DNA of 64,000 nucleotides from JAJPHU01 sp035553375. Its GTDB lineage: Bacteria > Planctomycetota > Planctomycetia > Gemmatales > Gemmataceae. The stretch is taken from assembly GCA_035553375.1 (NCBI GenBank), contig DATNCY010000187.1:1-64000 (forward strand), read 5' to 3'. This document shows positions 17,471-26,413 of the stretch, piece after piece. Each line of letters begins with the position of its first letter. Position 1 is the first letter of the stretch. The notes below the pieces were generated by a model. The model was given only the letters and a program-made list of their open reading frames with translations. It had not been told where the DNA came from and did no database searches. Both the position numbers and the translations under genes were made by a program.

Positions 17471-20008
17471 TTATCGCAGGCGCCGTATCAGCCACACAAT
17501 CACGCCAAGGTAGGCGAACAGCACGGGCAATCCCAAGCGTATGCCCCACCACCACAGATAATACTCTTGCGAATCCGGCGACAGCGGGACGCGCGGATAG
17601 CTCCAGACATGGTCGGCGCGCGGCAGATAATCATCGCGGCCGAGCAGCCAGTTCGCCGTTTGCAAGAACAATCGTTCTCGCGCCGGACTCAATTTGGCAC
17701 CGACGAAGACTTCGCCCTGACCAATCACCGCCACGCGCTCCAACTTCGCCGCTCCGCTGCTGGACCAACTCGACGGCAGCGGCGTCTCGATGGCCACGCC
17801 CACCGGAAAGGCACCGCGCCGCTTGGCATCGAGTGTGTTATTGTCGGGGTCATCCGGCTTGGGTTGCTCAAAGTGCGGCCGCCGGCCGCCAACAACGAAC
17901 GGCTGAGCGTCGTTCCAACCGTTGGCCGTCAGCAAAAACGTCGGCTCGAACTTCGGCGTTTGGCCGGCCATCGGCTCGAAATAAACGGGACGCGGAAAGC
18001 GGAGACGCAAATCGAAATCCTTGCCGACGCTGTGCGCGGTGACACGCAGCGCCTCACGCAGTGGATTGGGTGGCAGAGGAGTTGCCTCCATCCGGCTGCG
18101 CCATGTGCCGCGCGCCCGTTCGGGCGGCGTATCGAAATCCAACGGCGGAACTTCAACGGTTCCCGGCGTGCGCAGCGGATTGCGGCGGCGATCCGCGAAC
18201 GCCTTGCTGTCGGCGTTAAACAGAATGGTTTGCTTGCCGAAACGAATGCCGAGTTCGCCCAGCAGCGCTTCCAAATTGTCTTTGCCGGCCAAGTCCGGCG
18301 GCAGGCCAAGTTCGGGCGGTTCGTTGGTCGGCCCGAAACAGGCAAGGACGGGCTTGCCGGCCTCCATGAATTCCTTGACGCACTCGACTTGAATGTCGCT
18401 GAGGCGATGGATGCGATTGGGCACTAGACCGCCGCTGGCGCGGCGCGTCAGACGCGGCATGAACAGCAAATCGCAGTCGGCCAGAATGCGCGTCAGTTTG
18501 GCTTTCAGATCGCTCATGCACCGCGCTTCCAACACGCGATCCACATTCAACCCCTCGCGCTCCTTCCGCGTCTTCGATTGCTCCTCGCGTTTGTCCGCGA
18601 GATCCTGGCGCGACTGGGTAAGTTGCCTTTGGAAGAAACCCAACAGCGCCTCCCAATTCGCGGCCGTCAACGCGAGTCCGCCGAGTCTTTGCGAATACTT
18701 TTTCGATAGCTTATCCAGTTTATCCGCGAGCTTTTCATCGGGTTTCAGCGACCATTCCTCGATGCGCTCTTCCAATACCTTGACCTCTTCGGTCAGCGCC
18801 TTAACCTCGTCGTCGAGATCTTCGAGTTCCAGTTCCAGACGTTCGAGTTTGCTGGCCTCGAAGGTATCGGCGGACGGCTCCAGTCGGCCGGCTTCCCAGC
18901 CCTTCTTGAGGACCACATCACGAACATCGAAGCCATGCGCCAGCAGCGTTTTGCGCAGGGCGCGGAGCGTGAAAACATCTTCCGAGCCTTCAGTGGTCAG
19001 ATATTCGTGAACGACCAATACGCCAACGCGCGGCCGGCGTTCCTCCAGGTTGAGGATCTTGCTGGCCAAGGCTTCGACGCCGTGCCCCGAGGTGCCGCTG
19101 CCTTGCGCGAGCAGCACGAGATTGCCTTTGCCATCGTTAGCCTCGCGCGAGGCGACCTTATCGAGTTGATAAAACTCGTTGAAACTCATCTGCCGTACAT
19201 GATCGCCCGATTGGATGAAGATGCTGTTCTCGGCGGCGGCGTCGATGGCCTGTCGTAAGGCCGGCGCATCCTTGGTCAACTCGTCCAGCTGTTTCTCGAA
19301 TTTCTCTTCTTCGATGTCGAGTACGGCGACGCTCAGTTGTGGCCCGACGTGGCTGAGTTGCTCGGCCAGATCCTTGACCTTCTCGACGACCTTGCGCTCG
19401 GCGGCGTAGTCGTAGCGATCCGGCTTATCGGTCAGCGTGCCGAACGTCTTGTGACGCTGATAGACGACAATGGTAGTCTTGTTTTTCTTGTCGTGGTCGA
19501 GCTGCGCCAACTGAGCGCGGATGGGGGCCGGCAGCGTGAATTGTTGATCGCGCGTGAAGTCCATGCGCAGCGGATGGAAGAACGCCCAGACATTGACGCC
19601 GACGAGGAGAATCGCGGCGAGGACGCCTTGCAAAATAGCGTTGAGTCCGAAGGCGCTGCGCCGTCCCGCCGTGAAGAAGAGGATAGCCACAATCTCGATA
19701 ATCAGAGCGAACAAGGCCAGGGCCGCGCCGCCAAGAAGCAACAGGATCGGCCAGTAGACGCGCGCGTCCTCCAGAGCCGTTCGCGCCAGGTTGACGCTCG
19801 CGCGGTAGGCGTCGGAGACGTTATTCGCGTCGTTGAGCGGAAGAAGCTGGCTTGAGACAACCGCAAGGACAAGCCCGGCGCAGCCAATCAGCACGCCGGT
19901 GACGCCAAGCACGCGAATGAGAAAATGCAGGCGCGACCAGAAAAGACTCGGTCGGCCTGAGCGGGGGGCATCCGCCCCTTGAGCGAGGTTCGGCGGGTTT
20001 ACTGCCAT
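17471..20008 (-). CDS. GldG-like ABC transporter auxiliary membrane protein
   Basis: 845 residues. Three or four N-terminal membrane segments (about 28-50, 85-115, 122-145) precede a large periplasmic part, and a final one lies at the C-terminus (LPVLFAYLGVIVWLIRRLR). The domain after residue 150 matches the ABC_transp_aux/GldG pattern: FTRDQQFTLPAPIRAQLAQL, VEALASKILNLEERRPRVGVLVVHEYLT, LLFMPRLTRRA and KEFMEAGKPVLACFGP. A long coiled coil (SKLERLELELEDLDDEVKAL and on, about 370-500) is inserted in the middle, which I do not expect in short GldG proteins. It starts 10 bases inside the permease gene and so is coupled to it. Confidence 0.87.
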   Translation of the reverse strand: MAVNPPNLAQGADAPRSGRPSLFWSRLHFLIRVLGVTGVLIGCAGLVLAVVSSQLLPLNDANNVSDAYRASVNLARTALEDARVYWPILLLLGGAALALFALIIEIVAILFFTAGRRSAFGLNAILQGVLAAILLVGVNVWAFFHPLRMDFTRDQQFTLPAPIRAQLAQLDHDKKNKTTIVVYQRHKTFGTLTDKPDRYDYAAERKVVEKVKDLAEQLSHVGPQLSVAVLDIEEEKFEKQLDELTKDAPALRQAIDAAAENSIFIQSGDHVRQMSFNEFYQLDKVASREANDGKGNLVLLAQGSGTSGHGVEALASKILNLEERRPRVGVLVVHEYLTTEGSEDVFTLRALRKTLLAHGFDVRDVVLKKGWEAGRLEPSADTFEASKLERLELELEDLDDEVKALTEEVKVLEERIEEWSLKPDEKLADKLDKLSKKYSQRLGGLALTAANWEALLGFFQRQLTQSRQDLADKREEQSKTRKEREGLNVDRVLEARCMSDLKAKLTRILADCDLLFMPRLTRRASGGLVPNRIHRLSDIQVECVKEFMEAGKPVLACFGPTNEPPELGLPPDLAGKDNLEALLGELGIRFGKQTILFNADSKAFADRRRNPLRTPGTVEVPPLDFDTPPERARGTWRSRMEATPLPPNPLREALRVTAHSVGKDFDLRLRFPRPVYFEPMAGQTPKFEPTFLLTANGWNDAQPFVVGGRRPHFEQPKPDDPDNNTLDAKRRGAFPVGVAIETPLPSSWSSSGAAKLERVAVIGQGEVFVGAKLSPARERLFLQTANWLLGRDDYLPRADHVWSYPRVPLSPDSQEYYLWWWGIRLGLPVLFAYLGVIVWLIRRLR

Positions 20009-21063
20009 CGTCGGCTCTCCAGGCTACGGACCGTCAGAAACAAACAGAACAGAGCGGTGCTGCTGTACAGAATGAGGGGAGCGGTATCCAGCAGGCCGCG
20101 CGTGAAGGAGCGATCAAAGTGCCGCGGCACACTGAGAAAATTCCAGAGGGGAGCGAAAAGGAGATTGCCGCTGCCCCTCTCGGGATGCCAGAAAACCGCG
20201 CCAATGAAAAGCAAACCGACCGCCAAGGCGAGGATGGCCGCCACCATTTGATTGCGTACCAGACTGCTGATGTACAGACCAATCGCCAGGAACATCGCGC
20301 CGGCCATGAACATGCCTACATAGGTCCATATCACGGGGTAAGGATCGAGCAATACCGGAATCTTGAACAGATGCGCGCCGTCCGCGTGGTAGTGGAACCA
20401 ACCGCCGAGGCCGGCCGCCACGCCGCCGCCAACAATCAACGCCGTCGAAACCAGACGCGCCGCCGTGCCCAGACGCGGCAACAGCAATATCAGACCGAGA
20501 AGGATGGCGGCCAGCCCGATGACGAACGAGAGACTTGACAGCGTCCACACGTTGTTCCACACCGGCCGTTGCGCCCCGAGCAACGCCGGCAGATAGATCA
20601 AGGTCGGCAGCCACAACACACTGTAAAACGCCAGGCACGCCAGGTATTTGCACAGCACCACTTGCCAATCGCGCAGCGGAGCTGTCATGAGCATTTCCAG
20701 TGTGCCGCTGCCGCGTTCCTCGGCGAACAGCCGCATGGTCAACAGCGGCGGAATGAACAGGAAAACAAGCCAAAATCGCTCGTGCGCGAACATCGTCTGC
20801 ATGGGCGATTCAATCCCGACGGGACCGCTCGCGGTCAATAGTTCCAGTGCAGTGGCGAACAAATAGCCGGTCATGCCGAGGAAGACGACGAACACCACGT
20901 AGGCGATCGGCGAGAGGAAATAGGCGCTGAACTCACGGCGCATCAAGCTGCGCGCTCGAAATAGGCCGACGGCCAGCCACACCAGCACCACCACGGCCAG
21001 CACGAGAACGACGCTCAGCAGTGTCAGCGTCAGCCATTGCTCGGTATTGAGATTGGCGAACAT
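19999..21063 (-). CDS. ABC-2 type permease, GldF-like
   Basis: About 354 residues from ATG 21063 (MFANLNTEQW). Membrane segments are plain: LTLLSVVLVLAVVVLVWLAVGLF, FLSPIAYVVFVVFLGMTGYLF, LVFLFIPPLLTMRLFAEERGSGTLEML, then several more to the end. The EERGSGTLEMLMTAPL segment with its charged loop is the usual ABC-2 permease hallmark of the GldF/NosY group. The ATPase gene is upstream and gldG overlaps downstream, so these form one transporter. Substrate is unknown; in Bacteroidetes GldFG takes part in gliding, while in planctomycetes no such role is shown by this sequence. Confidence 0.88.
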   Translation of the reverse strand: MFANLNTEQWLTLTLLSVVLVLAVVVLVWLAVGLFRARSLMRREFSAYFLSPIAYVVFVVFLGMTGYLFATALELLTASGPVGIESPMQTMFAHERFWLVFLFIPPLLTMRLFAEERGSGTLEMLMTAPLRDWQVVLCKYLACLAFYSVLWLPTLIYLPALLGAQRPVWNNVWTLSSLSFVIGLAAILLGLILLLPRLGTAARLVSTALIVGGGVAAGLGGWFHYHADGAHLFKIPVLLDPYPVIWTYVGMFMAGAMFLAIGLYISSLVRNQMVAAILALAVGLLFIGAVFWHPERGSGNLLFAPLWNFLSVPRHFDRSFTRGLLDTAPLILYSSTALFCLFLTVRSLESRRWQ

Positions 21064-21090
21064 ACTCGCTCTCCACAATCAAGCCGCTCG

Positions 21091-21144
21091 ACTAGCCTGG
21101 AGCGCCAGCGACGGGAAAACCCGTCGCTGGCGCTCCAGGCTAGT
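21091..21144. repeat. Repeat family A inside the ABC operon
   Basis: Perfect 25-bp arms (21091-21115 and 21120-21144; core GGAGCGCCAGCGACGGG) with a 4-nt loop. It ends two bases from the stop of the ATPase gene and lies upstream of the permease gene, both read on the minus strand. Confidence 0.87.
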
Positions 21145-21146
21145 TT

Positions 21147-21872
21147 CTACGCATTCACCACGGCATCCTGTTCGACCAAACGAATGAACATTTCTTCAAG
21201 GCTTTGATTTTCCGGCCGCAGATCGACCAGCTTGCCGGCGGCAACCACTTGGCCGCGATTGATGATGATGGCCTGATCGCACGTCACTTCCACTTCGGAC
21301 AGAATGTGCGTGGACAGCAAAATGGTATGCTGCTGGCCGATCTCGCGGATTAGCTTGCGCGTCTCCCGAATCTGCCCCGGATCGAGTCCGGCCGTCGGTT
21401 CATCGAGAATCAGCACCGGCGGGCTGTTGAGCAGCACATCCGCAAGACCGACACGCTGACGATAGCCCTTCGACAAGGTGCCGATAAGCTGCCGGCGCAC
21501 GTCGCGCAGCCAGCAGCGCTCGAGGACGTACTCGACGCGCTTCTTGCAGGTGCCGCCGTGCAATCCCTTGATGCCGCCGCGAAAACGCAGATACTCGGCC
21601 ACGCGCATTTCGGGGTAGAGTGGGCAATTTTCCGGCATGTAACCGATGCGGCGGCGGACCTCGACCGGCTGCCAGAACACGTCGAGTCCGTCGATGGTTG
21701 CGCGGCCGGATGTGGCGGTCAGATAGCCGGCTAGGATGCGCATGGTGGTAGACTTGCCGGCCCCATTGGGACCGAGGAAGCCGACCACTTGGCCTTTGGG
21801 CACATCGAAGGATACGTTGCGAACGGCGGCGTAATCACCGTAATACTTGATTAGATTGCTGACGTGGATCAC
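21147..21872 (-). CDS. ABC transporter ATP-binding protein, GldA-like
   Basis: 241-residue ATPase. Walker A GPNGAGKST, signature LSKGYRQRVGLADVL, Walker B VLILDEPTAGLDPGQ and switch His in STHILSEVE are all intact. I chose GTG at 21872 (product begins MIHVSNLIKYYG) because AGGAGG lies eight bases upstream; the longer frame adds 39 residues unlike any ATPase N-terminus. First gene of the Gld-type operon that continues through permease, GldG and the 1395-residue DUF4340 protein. The promoter should lie in 21873-22020. Confidence 0.92.
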   Translation of the reverse strand: MIHVSNLIKYYGDYAAVRNVSFDVPKGQVVGFLGPNGAGKSTTMRILAGYLTATSGRATIDGLDVFWQPVEVRRRIGYMPENCPLYPEMRVAEYLRFRGGIKGLHGGTCKKRVEYVLERCWLRDVRRQLIGTLSKGYRQRVGLADVLLNSPPVLILDEPTAGLDPGQIRETRKLIREIGQQHTILLSTHILSEVEVTCDQAIIINRGQVVAAGKLVDLRPENQSLEEMFIRLVEQDAVVNA

Positions 21873-22020
21873 GACAGCGGCCTCCTGCGGCTCCGAGGAT
21901 GCTTCCGGCGAAAAACGGGCATGTTGGAAGTTGACAATAACGAATGTAGGGCAAGGAGGCAAGGGGCCGACCGTTTCGGAAGGCGACACCCCCGCTCGCC
22001 AGGAAGTTTTCGGGCTGGAG

Positions 22021-23121
22021 TCACTTGAGGAAATACTCGAAAAATAAATACAGATGATCGTTTGACTCGGTCGTCGGCGAATGGCCCTTGCGATTGGTCA
22101 TTGCCACACGGTTTTCGTAACCGAGGAACTTGTTGACCGCGATGGCATGATTGAGTGCCTTCCAGCGCTCCGGTTGGTCTTCGGCGCCGCCCGAAACAAG
22201 GAACGGCCGAGGCGCCATCAGCGCATGCAGTTCGTGCAGATCGTGGCCGGTTTCGATCATCTTCTTGTAGGCCCCCGTGCGCGGATTGGCGGTGCTGGGG
22301 ATGCCCGGCTTGCGTTCACGCCCCTTCTCGTAGCCCAGATACCACGGCTCCCAGTAGTTGACATTACTGCGTTTCTCATCGAAAACGATGCCTGGATCGG
22401 ACCAGGCGGCGCAAGCGAACTTGTCGTAAAGACAGGAGGCAAACAGCGCCCACTTGCCGCCGTAGGAATGGCCAACCACGCCGATCCGTTTGCCATCGAC
22501 TTGGGGCAGGTTCGCCAACAGGGTATGGCAGTTAGCGGCCACGTAAGCATGATAGGACAGCGGTTGCAGCCGGGCGTCGGCCTTGTCGGGATAGTAGCTG
22601 GCGGGCGGACTGCCGAGCGATAAGGTGACAAAGCCGCGTTTGGTCAATTGCAGGGCGAAATCGCAGAGCTTCGTCTTACCCTGGCCGATCCCGGTTTTAG
22701 CATCGTAGAAGACCACCAACACCGCCGGGAAAGGACCTTTGCCATCGGGAACAAGCAGGTAGGCATCATCGGTAAAGCGCTGCGGAGCAACTTCGATCTT
22801 CACATGATGCTGCGTGAAGCGGTCATGTCGTTTCTTCTCCAGATACTCGATTTTCGGCTTGTCGAGAAGCGTCGGCCATGCCCCCATAAGGTGGTGCCAC
22901 GTTGTGAGAATCTCCTGCCGGCGTCGCGGCCAATCGGCGGGGCGCTTGACGGCGGTGCCGTCGTCAAACGTCAGCGGAGATTTGTAGGTGTGCAGATCCT
23001 TGGCGAATTCGGCCGGCGGTTTGAAGAAAGGGGCGATTGATCGAGGAGGATCTTTCGGTTTGTCCGCCAGGACATGGACAGCCGAGGCAAGGAATACGCA
23101 GAGCAGGAGGAGGCGTTTCAT
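22021..23121 (-). CDS. Secreted alpha/beta-hydrolase, acetyl-xylan-esterase-like
   Basis: 366 residues from ATG 23121 (GGGAG nine bases upstream). Signal peptide MKRLLLLCVFLASAVHVLA. The nucleophile elbow GVVGHSYGGKWAL gives the catalytic Ser, preceded by the family strand PFPAVLVVFYDA. A late His is available in NDHLYLFFEYF or GHSPTTE, and an Asp/Glu in GGAEDQPERW. The fold pattern suits dienelactone-hydrolase or carbohydrate-esterase relatives. The substrate is not evident. It precedes the ABC operon on the same strand but with a 148-base gap, so co-transcription is uncertain. Confidence 0.78.
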   Translation of the reverse strand: MKRLLLLCVFLASAVHVLADKPKDPPRSIAPFFKPPAEFAKDLHTYKSPLTFDDGTAVKRPADWPRRRQEILTTWHHLMGAWPTLLDKPKIEYLEKKRHDRFTQHHVKIEVAPQRFTDDAYLLVPDGKGPFPAVLVVFYDAKTGIGQGKTKLCDFALQLTKRGFVTLSLGSPPASYYPDKADARLQPLSYHAYVAANCHTLLANLPQVDGKRIGVVGHSYGGKWALFASCLYDKFACAAWSDPGIVFDEKRSNVNYWEPWYLGYEKGRERKPGIPSTANPRTGAYKKMIETGHDLHELHALMAPRPFLVSGGAEDQPERWKALNHAIAVNKFLGYENRVAMTNRKGHSPTTESNDHLYLFFEYFLK

Positions 23122-23248
23122 CGGTTGCAACTCCCGTTTCATTCTGGAGGGAACCAACTGCCGAACGAGCGTGAATCCGCTCGCTACTGTTGCCCCATCT
23201 TCAATTGTCGGAAAAGGTGGCAATTTTGTCTTGCATCTGGACCAATGA

Positions 23249-24706
23249 TTACGCCAGAGGGAAAAAGTCATCTTTGCTTGCGTTTCGGGCTAGCAGGGTT
23301 TTGTCCCCTCGTTCGGGGATCGCCACCTCGACGAAGCCGGCGGTTCGCAGACTGTCGGCCAGGGCTGTTGCTCGCTCCGGTTCGCCGTGGACCAATCGCA
23401 CCTGTCGCGCAGTGCCGGCCAGCGGAGTCAAGGCGCGCACCAGATCGCCGTGGTCGGCGTGGCTGGATAGTCCGTTGAGTACCACGACCTCTGCCTTGAG
23501 TGCCAGCGACCGCCCCAGGATGCGCACCTCCGGCCGGCGTTCGACGAGTCGCCGACCCAGTGTGTCGGCCGCTTGATAGCCGGCGATAAGAATGGTGCTG
23601 TGCGGATCCTCGATGTTATGCTTGAGATGGTGCAGAACGCGGCCCGCCTCACACATGCCGCTGGCCGAGATAATCACGCACGGGTCGCGCCGTCCGTTCA
23701 GGGCGATGCTGTCATGCACCTTCTCGACGTAATGAATCCGCTGCTCGCCGAACAAGTCGGGTTGCTCGCGCAGCAGACGCTGGGCTTGCTCATTGAAGCA
23801 CTCAGGATGAGCGCGGAACACCTCGGTGGCTCGCACCGCCATCGGGCTGTCCACGTAAATGGGTATCTCCGGCAGCTGACCGGCGAGCGTGAGCTGATGC
23901 AGGAAATAAACGATGGTCTGCGTGCGGCCGACGCTGAACGCGGGAATCACCACCTTGCCGCCGCGCGCCGCCGTTTGCCGCACCACCTGGCCCAGACGCT
24001 CCGCCGTCTCGTCAACCGGCTCATGCGTGTGACCGCCATAGGTACACTCGCTGATGAGCAAATCGGCAGACGGGACCGCCGCTGGATCGCGCAGGATTGG
24101 CAGTCCGGGCCGACCGAGATCGCCCGTGAAGGTCAGACACCGCTCGCCGCCCGGTTCGTCCATGCGCAGATGAATCATCGCCGAGCCGAGCAGATGCCCC
24201 GCATCCACGAACATCGCTTCCAATCCGCGTCCGACTGCCGCAGGCTTGTCGTAAGGGATCGCCTTCAGTTGTAGCAGCGTTCGGTACACGTCGCGCCCGT
24301 CGTACAGCGGTTCAATCTTCGGCTCACCCTTGCCGCGATGACGATTGAGATATTTCGCATCTTCTTGATGGACTTTGGCGGAGTCACCGAGCATGACGGA
24401 CGCCAGGGCGCGGGTGGCTGGTGTGCAATAGATGGGACCGCGAAACCCTTGCTTGACGAGGTTGGGCAAATTGCCGCAATGGTCAATGTGGGCGTGGCTG
24501 AGCAGCACGGCGTCGATGTCACGCGGTCGAAACGGGAAATCGCGGTTGCGATGACGGCTCTCGGCCCGGCGACCCTGGAACAGCCCGCAGTCCAGCAGAA
24601 GAGTTTGCCCGCAGGCGTCTACCTGGTGCATCGAGCCGGTGACGGTTTGCGCGGCGCCCCAGAAGGTGATAAGAGGCTCCGCGGATGGTTTGCGTTTCGG
24701 TGCCAT
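23249..24706 (-). CDS. Beta-CASP metallo-beta-lactamase-fold hydrolase (RNase-like)
   Basis: 485 residues from ATG 24706 (MAPKRKPSAEPLITFWGAAQ). Metal motif SHAHIDHCGNLPNL and the later His in VDAGHLLGSAMIHL place it in the MBL fold. The beta-CASP insert and its motifs follow (PIYVDSPMAVRATEVF, IISASGMCEAGRVLHHLKHN, GYQAADTLGRRLVERR), and the C-terminal SSHADHGDLVRAL and VHGEPERATALADSLR complete it. This is the CPSF73/YSH1-type group, often endoribonucleases. It is transcribed divergently from the SWIM gene at 24894; the 187-base gap between them must hold both promoters. Confidence 0.88.
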   Translation of the reverse strand: MAPKRKPSAEPLITFWGAAQTVTGSMHQVDACGQTLLLDCGLFQGRRAESRHRNRDFPFRPRDIDAVLLSHAHIDHCGNLPNLVKQGFRGPIYCTPATRALASVMLGDSAKVHQEDAKYLNRHRGKGEPKIEPLYDGRDVYRTLLQLKAIPYDKPAAVGRGLEAMFVDAGHLLGSAMIHLRMDEPGGERCLTFTGDLGRPGLPILRDPAAVPSADLLISECTYGGHTHEPVDETAERLGQVVRQTAARGGKVVIPAFSVGRTQTIVYFLHQLTLAGQLPEIPIYVDSPMAVRATEVFRAHPECFNEQAQRLLREQPDLFGEQRIHYVEKVHDSIALNGRRDPCVIISASGMCEAGRVLHHLKHNIEDPHSTILIAGYQAADTLGRRLVERRPEVRILGRSLALKAEVVVLNGLSSHADHGDLVRALTPLAGTARQVRLVHGEPERATALADSLRTAGFVEVAIPERGDKTLLARNASKDDFFPLA

Positions 24707-24893
24707 AATACGTAGGTGTCTCGCGCCGGCTGGCCGTCGTCTACTCCTTCCTGTCATTCTAAGCGTCTCAACGGAACAGCGGATCATTCCGCGGATTTTT
24801 GCTTTGGAGAGATTCTCCTGCTGACCTACAATGTGCGGCGGAAAGTTGCTTTACTAACCGCTACCAACAACATCCCTCATCAGGGGTTTTTCC

Positions 24894-26330
24894 ATGGCCG
24901 CCACACTCGTCGAAGACACCATCCATCGCGCCGCCCCCGATAACGACTCCGTCCAAACCGCGCGGGGGCTGCTGAAAAAGAACAGCTTTCAGGATCTCGG
25001 TATTTCCGCCGACCAAACCTGGCTGCTGGGACGTTGCAAGGGCAGCGGCAAGGAACCGTATCAGGTTTCGGTCGATCTGGCCGATCCATCCAGCCCGACT
25101 TGTCGCTGTAACTGTCCGAGCCGGAAGTTTCCCTGTAAGCACGGACTTGGTCTGATGCTGCTGTATCTGGCCTCGCCGGACAAGTTCAAGCCGAAGGAAC
25201 CGCCGGCCGAGTTGTTGGCCAAGCGCGAGAAGAAGGTCGTCCGCGACCAGAAGAAGGCCGAGGGCGGCGAAACGGCTCCCCGCAAGGTCAACAAAGCCGC
25301 CCTCACCAAGAAGGCCGGCGCTCAGCGCGATGGCCTGGATCTGCTGGAGAAATTGGTCGTCGATCTGGTGTCGGGAGGTCAGTGGTTCGAGGAGACGCGG
25401 CTGGACAAGCTGGAACGGCAGGCCAAACAACTCGGCGACGCCTACTTGCCGGGGGCCATGTACGTGCTGAATCGGCTCATCCTGGTTGGCCGGGATGAGG
25501 AATTGTCCGACGAGGAGCGGATGGCGCGAGCATCGGATCTGATCGGCCATCTCTGGGCAACGGTGCAGAAGGGACGCAACTATCTCGATGAGAAAATCGC
25601 CGGCGACGAGAGCCAAGCTGAGGCCGACGCCGCCATCGAAGACGTGCTGGGCAAAGCCTGGCAGCTAACCGAACTGCGCGAGAAGGGCTATTGGAAATCA
25701 GGTCTGTCTCTGCTGGAACTGGCTTACGAACGAACCGATGATGAAGCACGCCAGCAGCGCGTGGAGTTCAGTCATCTGATCGAGTTGGACGATGGCTCGA
25801 TTTATCAGGCGATCACGTATCGCCCGTTCAAGGGGATGAAACAGATTCCGGAACAGTCCAGTTTTGCGCAAACGCTTACGGTCGCCGAAGCGGGCGTCTA
25901 TCCAGGCTTTCTCAATCGCCGTATCCGCTGGGAAAAGGGAGCGGAGCAGGCGGAGGAGATGAAGGCGGCGCACTGGAAGAAGGTGTATGGCCACGCCCGG
26001 CCGGAGTTCAAGGCGGCGCTCGATGCGTTCCGGCAACAGTTGAAACATCCGCTGGCGCCGCGTGAGGCGGTGGTGTTGCTGCGCTGCGAACGCATCGGCA
26101 AGGCGGGCGATTCGCTCGTGTTGGAAGACACGGCCGGGACGCGCATCGAGGCAGCAGATCAGCGTAAGGATTACTCGAACGTGGCCAATCTGCTGCGCGC
26201 GGCAGGGATGGTTGGCAAGGATCGTCCGGCGGTGCTGGCGCGACTGTTCGTTCGGCCCGTGGCGAATACGGTCGTGGCGTGCCCGCTGGCGGCGCTGACG
26301 CCCAAACATCATTTGCGATTGGGATTGTAA
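24894..26330 (+). CDS. SWIM zinc-finger protein (first copy)
   Basis: 478 residues. The SWIM motif C-x-C-x6-C-x-H is Cys72, Cys74, Cys81, His83 (CNCPSRKFPCKH). Residues 95-145 are Lys-rich and possibly nucleic-acid binding. The remainder is mostly helical (DLLEKLVVDLVSGGQWFEETRLDKLERQAKQLG and onward) and ends with a segment that appears to be an OB- or beta-type fold (AVVLLRCERIGKAGDSLVLEDTAGTRIEA). SWIM domains bind DNA or proteins. It is followed by a HEAT-repeat gene, a second SWIM gene and a SNF2 helicase gene. Start ATG follows CAGGGG. Precise function is unknown. Confidence 0.85.
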   Translation: MAATLVEDTIHRAAPDNDSVQTARGLLKKNSFQDLGISADQTWLLGRCKGSGKEPYQVSVDLADPSSPTCRCNCPSRKFPCKHGLGLMLLYLASPDKFKPKEPPAELLAKREKKVVRDQKKAEGGETAPRKVNKAALTKKAGAQRDGLDLLEKLVVDLVSGGQWFEETRLDKLERQAKQLGDAYLPGAMYVLNRLILVGRDEELSDEERMARASDLIGHLWATVQKGRNYLDEKIAGDESQAEADAAIEDVLGKAWQLTELREKGYWKSGLSLLELAYERTDDEARQQRVEFSHLIELDDGSIYQAITYRPFKGMKQIPEQSSFAQTLTVAEAGVYPGFLNRRIRWEKGAEQAEEMKAAHWKKVYGHARPEFKAALDAFRQQLKHPLAPREAVVLLRCERIGKAGDSLVLEDTAGTRIEAADQRKDYSNVANLLRAAGMVGKDRPAVLARLFVRPVANTVVACPLAALTPKHHLRLGL

Positions 26331-26338
26331 TCATTTAC

Positions 26339-26389
26339 CAGCCCGGAGCGCCAGCGACGGGGCTCACCCGTCGCTGGCGCTCCGGGCTG
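26339..26389. repeat. Repeat family A between SWIM and HEAT genes
   Basis: Perfect 23-bp arms (26339-26361 and 26367-26389; core GGAGCGCCAGCGACGGG) with a 5-nt loop. It begins nine bases after the SWIM gene stop and ends 24 bases before the HEAT gene start, so it sits within what looks like an operon. Confidence 0.87.
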
Positions 26390-26413
26390 ATGGGATTCAC
26401 TGCGAGGTCAACC

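Noticed and set aside
26279..26413. Longer N-terminus for the HEAT-repeat protein
   Set aside because: The extra residues come from the end of the SWIM gene and a palindromic repeat; ATG 26414 gives a normal start.
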